A stretch of DNA of 64,000 bases from Palaemon carinicauda (GCF_036898095.1 NC_090738.1:56306648-56370647), one strand, 5' to 3'; counted from the stretch's first letter, positions 39,829-50,702 are shown. Translations and numbers: made by a program. Notes: generated by a model not told the origin, from the letters alone.

Positions 39829-41962
39829 TGGCTGCCGAGATCAAACTACAACTTAAGAAATTGACACAACCACTTCAACCAATTTGCTTTGACTACAAAA
39901 CCCTTGATAACAATTATTCTGTCAAAATTTCAAATAGCTTTGAGGCTCTTTTACAATGTGAAGACGAAAAAAACCCAAACGAACTGTGGAACGAAGGAAA
40001 GGACATCTTTCTAAAAGCTGCAGAAGAAACCATTACCAAGTAAACCAACAAAAGGAATCAATGGATATCGGAAGAAACCATAAAAGAAGTTGAGCTTAGA
40101 AGGCAACTCAAAGCAAAAGGGATCAATGATCCTGTTGAGGAAACAATTTACAGACAACAGAACTCCAAAATTCAACGGATGATGCGGAAAGACAAGGAAA
40201 AGTTCATACAAGAACAATGCCAAAGGATTGAAGAAAATTCCATTAACAACTCTAGCAAAGAAATGTACAATGGTGTGAAAAACCTCACCAAGAAATTCAA
40301 ACCATCTGTTGACACTATCAAAGATGAAGATGACCTAATCCTTTATGACAGAGAGGAAGTCAAAGACAGATGGAAAGAATACTGCACAAATCTTTACAAA
40401 AGAAATGAATCCATTGTAACACCAGTCCCATACGGGCAAGTGTCTTCAGAACAAGAACCACCTCCTCTGATTGATGAGAGTAGAGAAGCTATTAAAGAAC
40501 GCAAACTTGGAAAGAGTCCAGGAAATGATCAGGTCACAGCCGAAATGATAAAGAATGGAGGTGAGAACGTCGAGATATTCTACCACAGGCTCTGCAATAA
40601 AATCTGGATCGAAAACAAATGGCCAGACGATTGGGGGGAGTCAGTCTTTGTCCTCATCCCTAAGAAAGGTAACACCCTCAAATGCAGCAATAATAGGACA
40701 ATCTCCCTCATTAGTCACAGTAGCAAAATTCTTTTGAAAATCATGGGTAAGAGAATGGCAAACAAACTGAACGAAGAAATCGCTGATGAACAAGCAGGAT
40801 TCCGTCCTGGGAAAGGCACCAGAGACCAAATCATGAATCTCAAGATGATCCTTGAAAAAAACAGAGAACGAGGAATCGACGTATTCCTTTGTTTTATTGG
40901 CTACACTAAAGCCTTTGATACAGTTGCACATGACATCTTATGGAACGACATGTACTCTATGGGTTTTCCACCTCATGTCATCTCACTTCTGAAAGCACTG
41001 TACAATCAACAGAAAGCAACAGTGCGAACATCTTATGGCCTAACGTATTGGTTTAACATCGGACAAGGTGTCAGACAAGGATGCATTGTTTCTCCCCACC
41101 TCTTTAACATCTACTCGGAAACCATAATGAGAAATGCGCTTGAAGACTACGAAGGAGGCATAACTGTTGAAGGACAAAAGATCACTAATCTCGGATACGC
41201 CGACGATGTGGTTTTAATCGCTGGAAGTATGGAGGACCTCCAAAAATTAGTATCAAAAGTAAAAGCTGAGAGTGAAAAAGTGGGACTGTACCTAAATGCT
41301 AAGAAAACAAAGGTCATGAAGTGTCAAAAAATTCTACTAGACGGAGTTGCCCTAGATAATGTGACTGAATTTACTTACCTCGGAGCAACTTTTACCAATA
41401 ATGGAGACGACTCCCAAGAGATCAAAAGAAGAATTGGTATTGCAAAGAATGCAACCATCGCACTAAGCAATGTGTGGAAAGACAGACATATCACTCTAAA
41501 CACAAAGAAGTGGCTTCTCAAATCACTTGTTTTCCCCATCGCATCATACGGCTCAGAATGTTGGATTTTAAAAGCTACAGATCGGAAAAGATTAGAAAGT
41601 TTTGAACTATGGTGTTACAGAGTCCTTAGGATAAGCTGGATTGAAAAAAAGACTAACGTGGAAGTTCTACAAAAGATCAATATCGAAAAAAGATTACTTG
41701 ACATTTTGGATGAAAGAAAACTAACTTTTATTGGACACCAGGTTCGGAAACACAATACTCTGGAAAGAACGCTACTAATTGGATCAGTATATGGTACAAG
41801 AACGAGAGGAAGGCCTAAAACTAGATTGAGTGACAATATCAAGGAGATGTGCGGGCTAACGATGGTGGAGTTGGAAAGGAAGGTTCAAGACCGGAATGAA
41901 TGGACATGTTTTGTGCAGAGGGCCATGGCCGTTCGACATCAAACACCCCGTACTTGTTGATG
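39829..41962 (+). mobile_element. 5'-truncated RTE-type LINE inserted in D1
   Basis: Interrupts D1 RT. The uninterrupted equivalent in D2 (GTGTAAGCCTTGTGAGG, ~50333) is split into GTGTAAGC at 39821-39828 and AAGCCTTGTGAGG at 41963, giving an AAGC target duplication. The element starts inside the region between endonuclease and RT (no APE endonuclease present) and ends within a few bases of its stop codon, TTGTTGATG. Base composition is AT-richer than its surroundings. RTE/BovB-like assignment rests on the RT and C-terminal sequence style; the exact clade needs a tree. Confidence 0.85.
40179..41960 (+). CDS. RTE-type reverse transcriptase ORF
   Basis: 593 residues. Motifs: GKSPGNDQVTAEMIK (111-125), EQAGFRPGKGTRDQI (204-218), motif A FIGYTKAFD (239-247), GVRQGCIVSPHLFNIY (297-312, motif B), GYADDVVLIAG (339-349, motif C), then thumb and a C-terminal domain with GSECWILKA and RGRPKTRL. 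Motif A normally has Asp at residue 241 (FID); here it is Gly (GGC at 40899-40901), so catalysis should be lost although the frame is open. Upstream codons 39831-40178 are in the same frame with one TAA at 40041-40043. Confidence 0.85.
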   Translation: MMRKDKEKFIQEQCQRIEENSINNSSKEMYNGVKNLTKKFKPSVDTIKDEDDLILYDREEVKDRWKEYCTNLYKRNESIVTPVPYGQVSSEQEPPPLIDESREAIKERKLGKSPGNDQVTAEMIKNGGENVEIFYHRLCNKIWIENKWPDDWGESVFVLIPKKGNTLKCSNNRTISLISHSSKILLKIMGKRMANKLNEEIADEQAGFRPGKGTRDQIMNLKMILEKNRERGIDVFLCFIGYTKAFDTVAHDILWNDMYSMGFPPHVISLLKALYNQQKATVRTSYGLTYWFNIGQGVRQGCIVSPHLFNIYSETIMRNALEDYEGGITVEGQKITNLGYADDVVLIAGSMEDLQKLVSKVKAESEKVGLYLNAKKTKVMKCQKILLDGVALDNVTEFTYLGATFTNNGDDSQEIKRRIGIAKNATIALSNVWKDRHITLNTKKWLLKSLVFPIASYGSECWILKATDRKRLESFELWCYRVLRISWIEKKTNVEVLQKINIEKRLLDILDERKLTFIGHQVRKHNTLERTLLIGSVYGTRTRGRPKTRLSDNIKEMCGLTMVELERKVQDRNEWTCFVQRAMAVRHQTPRTC

Positions 41963-42310
41963 AAGCCTTGTGAGGCAGTAGGGCTCTTATATGTTGAAGA
42001 GTCAGCAGCTTGAATTTGATGTTCGCAATGAACTTGTTGAGAGGGGACAGGTCGAGAATGACTCTTTCTTGGGAACACAAAACAGTCTTCCCTGGAACCT
42101 GGTGGACTTTACCCTCTTGATCACCTTCTTGTTCAAGAGTTCTAGGACATATTCTTCTAGGATGGGGGTTGAGGGTTGGAAGAATTGGTGGAAGATTGGA
42201 GGGGGTTTTATCCAACTCCACCCAAGTCCCTTCTTGACGATGCTGTGTGCTCAAGGATCGAAGATCCAACGATCCTGAAAGTGGCGGAATCTTCCTCCCA
42301 CCGGAAGCAC
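41963..42310 (-). pseudogene. Family II reverse transcriptase, 5' part (D1)
   Basis: Right of the LINE: ILDLSPLNKFIANIKFK (~42070) and FDPWAHSIVKK-type sequence at ~42250, with the phase changed near 42070. It joins 39828 to make one RT domain in the ancestral element. Confidence 0.75.
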
Positions 42311-44239
42311 TTCATTGCTTCTGGTTTCCTGAGGGTTTACCACCTCGGCCGCCTGCTCCCCTTCCTCCTCTCCCTTTGGAAGGACGTCGAGAGGAGTCTC
42401 TGCCGGAACCTCTACCTCTGTGGCGAAAGGTAGTGGTCTGCCTTTCATAGGCTGGGGTGAAAACTGGTGACTGAGACACCACCGGCTGAGGGACCAACTG
42501 AAATGTTTGTTGTAGCTGACCCACTAGTTGGGAGTAGCGGGTGCCGGAAACTGGCGTTTGGCCTGACGCTGTTGGGGTCAAGACTTGTTCGACTTCTTCT
42601 TAGGTTGGGGGCCTTCATCCTGAGAAGATTTCCTCTTACGTGACATGCCCCACTTATTGAGAAGGTCCCTATTCTCAGTGGCGGCTCTGTCCTCAATCTC
42701 TTTCACAAGGTCTACAGGAAAGAGATATTTACCCCAAATGTTGGAGGAGATCAGTTTCCGGGGTTCGTGTTTAACGGTTGCGTCCGCAAACACGAACTCT
42801 CAATATGCCCTCCGGGCCTTGATGAAACTATATAAGTCTTTCAACAAGGTGGCAAGGTGGGTCTTCGCGAGGACCATGTAGACGCCTGGGACGCGAGTGT
42901 CCCCGGCCATTGTCTCAAGGATCACCTGATGAGACAGAGAAGCAGCCAGCCTCTCTTTTGTATCCAGTTCCCGACGCAGAACGTACTCCGTAAGCTTGGG
43001 AAGGCTTTCATTAAACTGACGTCTGGCGACGTCAGGCTCCAGCTTTCCAACCGAGAAAGTCAGCTGAATGTCCTTACAGCTCTTATCATTGGGAGGTAGG
43101 GAGAGGGAGAGAGGCCTACATTCCTCCAATGTAGGGCAGGCTTTACCTTCCTCCACCGCCTTCAGCACGACGTTCAAGGCATTTTCAGCAAAGGGAAAGA
43201 CCATGGTGGGGGAAGCAAGAAAACACGAATGTTTTTTGTTAAGGGCTGGCACCTTGGAATTGGTGTAGCCCCTGCTCTTGAGGCAGCCAGCCAAAAGAGC
43301 CTGAGCCTTGGAGTGCTCGAACACAATTACCTCCTTTGGCTCGGTCTCCTCCTTGGAGACTGGATCAGATGTCAGATGGATGAAGCAGTCCGGGTAGGCA
43401 TCAAAACTAGGGAAGAATTCCACCTCTTCAAGGGGAACGGCGCCTAGTTTGTCGTTGATAAAGATGCGTCCAGTGGTAATAGGCATGAATTTTGCATGCC
43501 TCCAGGGATTGGTCACTGAACAGGGGCGAGATCCTTGGCGGAGATCTCCTTGGGTTGTTTCTTCAAGCCCAGTATCTCCTTCTTGAGGTCCGCCTGCCCT
43601 TGGCGGAGCCTCTCATCCAGGAATGCCACCAAAGCCTGGAAGGTATCCTGGGAGCCTGCCAGGGAAGGTACTGGAGTGGCAGACGTAGAAGGAACCGGCT
43701 CCGAAGTCGCAACGGAAACCACAGAGGGTGTACGGGCGATCTCGCCCTCAGAATCAGGGGTCTCCACAAGATCCTCTTCTTCTTCCTGACCCCCCTTCCA
43801 TGAGGGTCCTTTCAGTGTCGTCGGAGACATCCGACATCCTTTCCACCTCGTCGAGGTGGCACTCTTGGAGAGCGGCCGAAACATCCGGTTCGACCGTCAG
43901 TTGGACGCAAGGGATCTCGTCCTTGGGGATGACGGCATTCGCAGACGCCTTGAGAAAGAGCATGGCTCTCATCTTTTCGTTTGGGAGATAGGGCCCCGTG
44001 GCGTTTTTCTGAAACCCGCGCACCCACTTGTGCAGTTTCTCTCGGGCATTGTCCCTAGCCTCCGCCGACGGAGGGTTGTCAAACGCCTCATCAAGCAGGT
44101 TCTTGCATACCGTGCAGACCTGCACAACCCAATAACGAAGATTCCCCTTCGAGATTGAACAGCCGGCGTGGGATTGGCACGCCCGGTGGCCGTAGAAGTC
44201 AGGGAAACGAACACCGCAGAAGACGCTCTCACACTTCAC
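42311..44239 (-). pseudogene. Family II gag-like protein (D1)
   Basis: N-terminus at 44239 (KCESVFCG ... YGHRACQSH ... CTVCKNLLDEAF, a Cys/His zinc-binding-like set), KWVRGFQKNATGPYLPNEK, acidic linker (EEEEDLVETPDSEGE), central domain 42800-43516 (LEEVEFFPSFDAYPDCFIHL; LDTKERLAASLSHQV), and a Gly/Arg-rich tail (GRGGRGAGGRGGKPSG, 42312-42400). Frameshifts at ~43800, ~43515 and ~42795, and a one-base loss at ~42530. Structural/nucleic-acid-binding role inferred. Confidence 0.75.
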
Positions 44240-44275
44240 ATACTCCTCCTGTAAAAGAAAAAGGAAATGAGTAAT
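44240..44275 (-). promoter_or_regulatory. Candidate 3' splice site before gag (D1)
   Basis: Minus strand: CTCATTTCCTTTTTCTTTTA then CAG/GAGGAG, AG at 44249-44250, directly before the gag start. The same site lies at 52589-52590 (D2) and 60998-60999 (D3). Conservation of both the tract and the AG/GAGGAG boundary supports a spliced leader exon. Confidence 0.6.
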
Positions 44276-46720
44276 TGAAAGTCAATACAAACATGACTTA
44301 CTTAAATCTTAGATTAGGACTAAGTTTAATAACTTATAATATAAGATTCCATTATGTATAAGCTTAGGATAGGTAAGCTAGAAGGGAAGGTAGGGAAGAC
44401 ACATACTTGTGCATCCCGCCCAGCCAATTGCCATGACCCCACACTGTAACTAATTTGAGAGGGCCGTATGTGCCCTGGAAGGAAGAGGAACATCCATGGT
44501 GGATGAGCCAAGCTTAGTCTTCCTCTAAAGAATTAGGAACGGTGGGAGGGGAAAGCTAAAATCATTCAGATAAAGGAGAAGGAGGGATAAGCTAATCCCC
44601 TTTAACGGATTAGGTCCTGGCAAGAGACTGCACATGGATGCACAGAATATGCTGGAAGATTTTTTACTGTACAACTATACACAATAGTTTTCAGTTTAGG
44701 GTATAACTATACCATAAGAGTACTGGCTATTATCCAGAGCTGCACAATAAACCCTGCCAGCCCAGTAGGAGTGACTGTCCACTGTAAGTTACATGTGGGT
44801 GTTGCTGGCAGCCTGGCGGCATGCTGGGAGCCCGACCAGCGCCGGCAGATCTCTATCGAGGAAGGACCCTTCATAGCCATCAGTCTACGTGGCAGGGAGA
44901 GAGGGTGATACTATAGGGTGATGGCAGATTGCCAGCAAGCCGGCAGCTCCGACAGACGGCAAGCAACCGGCAGCGGCATACCGACAAGGATACCGAAGAC
45001 ACACAACACTGGTACCGGCAGTGGGATCCCTGGCAAGCCAGCGGCACCCGGCAGCCGGCAGCCAACCGACAGCGGTATACCGATACTGTCAGCATTCAAT
45101 GACACAGGTAGGATGTCGGAGACACTGATGACAAGCGCCGGTAGAGAGGGGGCAGCAGTGGACCGGCACTGAGAGAGAGAGGGAAAGACTAGGAGGGAAA
45201 GGGGGGAGGGTAACCCAGTACCCAACCCCCTCTACCTCCGGAAGAAGTGTTCAAATGAAAGGGAGGGTGTGACCTTTCATCCGGCGGCAAGAGGCCGGTC
45301 GACGGCTATGTTGCCAATGGCGGCCCAAGGGAGGGCCGAAAAAACTCAAGAGGGAAGGTCCTCCGCTGGCAGACCGACTGACAATAGCTATCCCATAGTT
45401 TAATTATATGCGGGAAGCGTAGCAGTACGGACTAACCAACAAGGGGACCAGGCCATATCTACAATCCGCCGGCACACGGCGGAGTTGTAGAACGGTGGAC
45501 AGGGGTGTGATGGCTGGCCAACACAAAGGGATAGAGTGGGGAGGGGGAAGAGGGTCCTGAGGGGGAGTGCAGGGGGGGAACGAAGTCCCCACCTGCACAC
45601 CCATGGGTAGGGGATTCTGTTCCGGGCTAGCCTGTCTAGGTAGGAAGAGTCCATTCTCCAGCCTAGGGTAGGTTAGCCCAGAGTAGGTACAGCACTAGTG
45701 TCCCGTCCTAAACTATAAAGAAACAGAACTCCCTTAGGCTGCCTAACCTTGGCTAGGAGAACTAGTCTCCCAGGCCAGGAAAAGCAGGGGTAGGACAAGT
45801 CGCTAGGCCACAGGGAGGAAGGGTCGTAACCCAACCAAGTGTGGACTAGGGGGAAGGGCTAAGCCCTCCCACCTTCACTCTCCAACAAGGACCAGAAGGG
45901 GAGTACATTCCCCTAAAGGAGGGTTGGAGGCGAACGACTGATACTCTGAGGTTCTGTCCCAAGCTCAAAGCGTACAGCCTATGGCAAGGAGAAGGGACAG
46001 AGGGGTCCTAGCCTAACCTACTCGAATGTATCGAGGATAGGGAGGCTAGGATGTAGCCTAGGCTACCTCAGAGGGAGGAGATTACCTTGGCTCAGGTAAC
46101 CGGGGGGAGATGAGAAAGTATATAAAAGCCCTAGCGTAGGTTAGGTGCGAGGGAGACGACTACCAATATCATCGAAACCCCTTTTATACTTCCCAGAAGG
46201 CGAAAAAACATATGTGCAATCATTGAATCTTGTATGTATAAATGCCTGAATCTTCATTTCTATACTTAACACTAGGAACACTTATTATATCATGCAAGAA
46301 GTAAATATGAACGCTTAGGCTATCGAGCCTAGGGGCTAGGCCAGCAGGCTAGCTTAGGGTTCGGCTAACTATGATTGCCGAAAACGAATACTAACAGCAT
46401 AATATAACTAATTCCTAGCAATGAAGACTAAATAACTAATATAGTCATTATTTAAAAGACCGGAAACGCTGTTCTGGCTAACTGAATAAAGCATACGAGG
46501 CGAACAGCAGCGTCTCAATATGACGCCTCTGGTCGGGGCACAGCTCCGCTAAAAACACAAGATTTAAAGAAAAGTATTCGTTACTTTACGGCTGGAGCTT
46601 ATTTATACAAGACAAGAATATAGTACTCAACTTTCCAGAAGAAGGAGAGGCTGAAGATTGCGACATAATGCTGAAAATAGCGAACACTGGGAAAAACACA
46701 ACTGGCAGAAAACGCTACGT
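44276..46720 (-). other. Family II 5' leader (D1)
   Basis: About 2.4 kb with no protein-like ORF. Divided into a CCGGCAGC-type short-motif region (44800-45120) and a CTAGGCTAGG/CCTAACC-type region (45650-46150). Alignable with 52600-54917 (D2) and 61016-63130 (D3). Probably mostly intron, given the splice acceptor at 44249. Confidence 0.6.
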
Positions 46721-47062
46721 ATTAAGGAATGAAGTGGGCGGATGCGACGTCAGTCAAGATGGCGGACAGCTATGGCTGCCGTTTGTTTACGTCGCGAGGT
46801 ACAGTAACAGTAACGCAGGAGGATAACTTTGCAACGGCTCCTCCTATAACTTGCCACCTTCCCCCTCGAAGCGTAAACGCTATGTGGGGTGCAGATAGCT
46901 ATGTGGCGTGTCAAGCATATGTCCCCTGTTCATATACGATATCCTAAAGGGAAACCTTTAGGGTACTCGCGCCAGAAGTTAGAATTCTGGGAAACCTTTA
47001 GTTTAATTCTCTGGGAATATCTACTGTAGTCATATATACCCTTAGGAAGCTACTGAAGGATT
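46720..47062 (-). promoter_or_regulatory. Left terminus of D1 with promoter-like motifs
   Basis: Contains GACGTCAG (46746), AAGATGGCGG (46756-46765, YY1-like) and GTTTGTTTAC (46781-46790, forkhead-like), then the sequence shared with the D1 right ITR (inverted, 28322-28780). It ends at GCTACTGAAGGA, missing the last ~45 bases of a complete family II left end, where D2's right end begins. Confidence 0.6.
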
Positions 47063-47085
47063 TTTTGCTTCGCTCAAAATCCGTT

Positions 47086-47915
47086 TTTTGGGCTCAAGCT
47101 ATGACGTGCTGATGGAAGTGTACCAGAGAATTAGTGTATCGTGGGTGTTTTCCCCAAATAATAGTGCCTTTGACTTCCAAACAATATTCCTTTGGTCTGA
47201 TGACCATAGAGACCGTGACATCTCCGTTGCATGTCACTTCCAGTGGCATAAGCTCTGACATGGCTTCCTGACCCCCCGGCAGGGAAGTCCTAATTGCACG
47301 TAGGAAGATCTTGAAGTCACCTGTGGGAGAGGACTCAGCCTTGGACGAGGGACTTGTCAGTCTCATAGACATGTCCTGAGAGATAAGTACTTTTGTTGGA
47401 ACAAAATTGTCACAATTCTTAGGTGAGAATCTCCACCAGGAGCAGTATAATGAGATAAATTATAATGCTGATAAAATTAGGATAATTAAAATACTGAACA
47501 GTAGTATATTTGGATATAGTAGGGCGAAATGAGACACATTCGATAGCGAAATATGAATTTATTTGGGAGAATTTCGCAATAAAAATAAAAATAAGATGAC
47601 AACTTATTTAACATAAAAATTATTTGGATACGGACATAAGTTGGAGATTGTCGAAGACAAAGGTGTGAGATCTGAAAAGAAAATCTTGCCACAGCACACG
47701 TAAGTTCCAGTGGAACTGGAAAGTCTTTGACATCTGAAACACACTTCATGTCCGATAAACATGTGGCACACGTGTAACAGTCTATATCACTTCACCATAA
47801 GGAAGAACAGTCTCTAGTGACACTGAGTGGCACTTAAAACACCATGTATCGCACAAAGGTCAACACAGGCACCCGTTGAGTTAAAGTCCCTAATAACTCA
47901 CTGTCCTTCGCAGCG
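47086..47915 (-). other. D2 3' noncoding region
   Basis: Begins with the family II end TTTTTTGGGCTCAAGC, then noncoding sequence alignable with D1 and D3. A minus-strand AATAAA (TTTATTTGG at ~47557) may be the polyadenylation signal. No gene seen. Confidence 0.68.
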
Positions 47916-48900
47916 TTAAGCAGCAGGTTTTAGTACACTACCTGCGGCTACTACAAACCTTTTGAGTTCTTGCACCTGCTTCGCATAGTGTTTGAAGAAC
48001 ACTTTCGAAGATTTCCAGCCTGTGAAGGACCGGAGGCTCTCGAAGTCCATGCTCTGGAAAAAATTAAGGGAAGAGGCGACTTTTCTAGGATCATGACCAG
48101 CGGGTGTACTGTCAGGATCTGCTCTGAGAATAAAATAGGTGATCTTCGCCCGTAATTGTTTGAGTGACAAATCACTTCCCGACGTTTCACCTTTAAAGAG
48201 TTGTCCTCAGCCAAAGTCTGAAGTTCTATGAAGATAGACCTTAAGGCTCTCTACTGGGCATAGGGGACATCTTCCTTCATGGGGCAGATTCTCCAAGGGC
48301 CCCACCTCTTCGTTGGGAGCTCATTCTTTGCCAGAAACGTTGGGTTAGGGAAGAGGGTAAGGTCCCCTGTGTCGGCGAACTGTATCTGGCCCTCCTCTCT
48401 AGATAGGGCCACTATTTCACTGACCCGCGCTCCCGAAGTGAGAGCGAAAAGGAAAATCACTTTTTGGGTCAGGTCTTTCAGAGGGCAACATTCATTGTCC
48501 AGGCTAGAGGCGAATTGAAGCACCTTGTCGAGAGACCAGGAGATAGGCCTCGGTGGGGGTGCGGGACGGAGTCTAGCACATGCTTTCGAAATTTTGTTAA
48601 AGATTTCGTTGGACAGATCAACCTGGAAGGCCGATTTACAAGTGGAAATCGTATTGGCTGCTAGGCCTTGTCCATGAAGGTGAATGAAGAAGGACATACA
48701 AAAATTCATAGAGATTTCCGAAGGATTCTTCGCTTGACAAAGGACACCCACTTTTTCCAGGAAGACTCGTATTGCCTTCTGGTAGACTTTGTTTTGTATT
48801 CCTCTAGGAAGTCTAAGCACTTCTTCGATATTCCAAATCTTTTCTTCACAGCTAGTGAGAGAAAATCATGAGATGAAGGTCTCGGGTTTTCCTTGATGAA
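47916..48900 (-). pseudogene. Family II tyrosine recombinase (D2)
   Basis: C-terminal frame 47916-48170 with GHDPRKVASS lying partly in the neighbouring frame (48100) and GWKSSKVFFKHYAKQ giving Trp and Tyr. Middle frame 48251-48820 with SGARVSEIVAL (Arg). N-terminal part in the 48706-50613 frame (RRQYESSWKKWVSF). Breaks: two bases lost near 48735, an in-frame 24-bp loss after STCKSA, and a frameshift near 48260 (CPMKEDVPYAQ). Confidence 0.82.
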
Positions 48901-49097
48901 GCGAAGACAGTCGACTTCTGCACCTGCTGGGAGAGAACTGGGTCTGGCAGGGGGATTAGCTTGGGCTTCAGTTCCAGGATGAGAGGGAACCAATTGCTCC
49001 TCGGCCATTTGGGAGCCACTAGGGCTGCTGTTCCCTTGAAGGTTCTCAGTTTGGTGAGGACTTTCAGCAGAAGGTTGGTTGGAGGGATCAGGTAAAT

Positions 49098-49532
49098 CTA
49101 GGTCCACCTGTTCCAGTCCAGGGTCATGGCGTCCACCGCTTCCGCTTTGGGGTCCTCGTATGGGGTCACATAAAGAGGAAGTTGGTTGTTGTCGCTCGTC
49201 GCAAAGAGGTCGATTTGCAGTTCCGGGACTTGATGGGAGATGAAGGAGAATGATCCTGCGTCTAGGGACCATTCCGACTCTATTGGGCTTGTCTGTGATA
49301 GAGCGTCCACCGTCACGTTGCGGAATCCTTGTAAGTGAACTGCCGAGAGGTGCCATTTCTTCTTGTCCGCAAGGCGGAAGATGGGTAATAGCACCCGGTT
49401 GAGATGGGGCGATCGTAAGCCCTGACGGTTGAGACATCTGACCACCACGGCGCTGTCCAGGGGGAGGCGGATGTGGATCGAGGGACGAGGGAACAGTTTC
49501 TTCAAGGTGAGAAGCACCGCCATGGCCTCCAA
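49098..49532 (-). pseudogene. Family II RNase H (D2)
   Basis: 144-residue frame: EAMAVLLTLKKLF (Glu), RLPLDSAVVVRCLNRQG (Asp), NVTVDALSQTSPIE, then LQIDLFATSDNNQL. Separated from RT by a frameshift at a C-run (49601-49610) inside the first Asp segment (HTDASLEG at 49614-49640). Confidence 0.8.
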
Positions 49533-49613
49533 GATGTTGATGTGGAACTTCTTGAACAGGGGAGACCATGTTCCTTGAACCTGACATTGGTGGGAGTGAC
49601 CCCCCCCCCACCC

Positions 49614-50702
49614 TCACCCTTCCAGTGAGGCATCCGTGTGGATGGTGATCGACGGAGGCGGTGGTTGGAGAGGAACGGATCTTCTTAGGTTCTTTGTCTC
49701 CGACCAGGGTTTTAGGAGTGAACGAAGCCTGGTTGGTAGGGGTCTCTTGAGATCTCTTCGAGCGATGGATGCGTTTCGTCTCCAGACTCCCGATGCATCC
49801 TTTGGCTGTGCTTTTAGCACTAGGTCTGTCACTGAGGCGAACTGTAGGGAGCCGAGTACTCGTTCTTGTTGTCGTCTTGAAATCCATTTGGATTTTAGAA
49901 GTCTCTTGACAGAACCCGCTATTTCCTTCCTTTTCTTCAGAGGGAGGGAGAGGCGGTGTGACTGAAGATCCCAGTGAATTCCCAACCACTGAAACTTCTG
50001 AGCTGGAGACAGTCGAGACTTTTTGGTGTTGATTTTGAAACCCAGATGTTCCAGGAACTGGGTCAGCTTTTTGCAGGCACGCAAGCATTCTTCTGGCGAT
50101 GTCGCCCAGATCAGCCAATCGTCCAGGTAGGCCATCACCTGGACGTCTTGAAGACGTAGCTCTTGGATGATCGTGTCTGCAAGCTTCGTGAAGATTCTTG
50201 GGGCCACGTTGAGGCCGAAGGGCATGGCCCTGAAGGCGTATTGTCTTCTTTGAAGCCTGAATCCTAAGTAGGAGGAAACTTGATGATTCATTGGAACGTG
50301 CCAGTAGGCATCCGCCAGGTCTATGGAGACCGTGTAAGCCTTGTGAGGCAGTAGGGCCCTTATCTGTTGGAGGGTTAGCATCTTGAACTTGTTCACAATG
50401 AACTTGTTGAGAGGGGATAAGCCCTTCTTGGGAACGCAAAATAGCCTTCCCTGGAACCTGATGGACTTTACTCTCTTTATCACCTTCTTGTTCAAGAGTT
50501 CTCGGACATATTCTTCCAGAATGGGGGTTGATCGTTGGAAGAAATGATGAGAGACTGGTGGAGGTGATATCCAGCTCCAGCCCAGTCCTTTCTTGACGAT
50601 GCTGTGGGCCCAAGGATCGAAGGTCCAGCGATCCTGAAAGTGGCGGAGTCTTCCTCCCACCAGAAGCACTTCATTGCTTCTGGTTTCCAGAGGGCTTACC
50701 AC
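49614..50702 (-). CDS. Family II reverse transcriptase (D2)
   Basis: 362 residues open: WTFDPWAHSIVKKGLGW, SIDLADAYWHVPMN (motif A), FRAMPFGLNVAPRIF (motif B), VMAYLDDWLIWA (motif C, YLDD intact), HLGFKINTKKS, QKFQWLGIHWDL, thumb, and the first RNase H Asp at the end. A small in-frame deletion removed the RVILDLS motif present in D3 (~58780). Best-preserved family II RT in the window. A second frame, 48706-50613 (635 residues), is open over the whole domain in the YR phase. Confidence 0.85.
   Translation of the reverse strand: MVSPLETRSNEVLLVGGRLRHFQDRWTFDPWAHSIVKKGLGWSWISPPPVSHHFFQRSTPILEEYVRELLNKKVIKRVKSIRFQGRLFCVPKKGLSPLNKFIVNKFKMLTLQQIRALLPHKAYTVSIDLADAYWHVPMNHQVSSYLGFRLQRRQYAFRAMPFGLNVAPRIFTKLADTIIQELRLQDVQVMAYLDDWLIWATSPEECLRACKKLTQFLEHLGFKINTKKSRLSPAQKFQWLGIHWDLQSHRLSLPLKKRKEIAGSVKRLLKSKWISRRQQERVLGSLQFASVTDLVLKAQPKDASGVWRRNASIARRDLKRPLPTRLRSLLKPWSETKNLRRSVPLQPPPPSITIHTDASLEG

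Larger units (their letters stand above)
20457..47062 (-). mobile_element. Family II DIRS element D1 with three insertions
   Basis: Minus-strand element whose parts are: right end 20457-20480, right ITR 28322-28840, 3' region 36676-37505, YR 37506-38520, RNase H 38520-39299, RT 39400-39828 and 41963-42310, gag 42311-44239, leader 44240-46720 and left terminus to about 47062. Insertions: family I element B, family I element C and an RTE-type LINE. The pieces are assigned by matching D2 and D3. D1 lies tail to tail with D0. Confidence 0.75.

Noticed and set aside
44800..45240. Short ORFs in the family II leaders as small genes
   Set aside because: They are short, unsupported by similarity between D1, D2 and D3 in the same frame, and lie in the probable intron.
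45650..46150. CCTAACC/TTAGG-like motifs as interstitial telomeric repeats
   Set aside because: The motifs are irregular (CTAGGCTAGG, CCTAACCTAGG) and not in a tandem TTAGG phase; they recur at the same place in all family II leaders.
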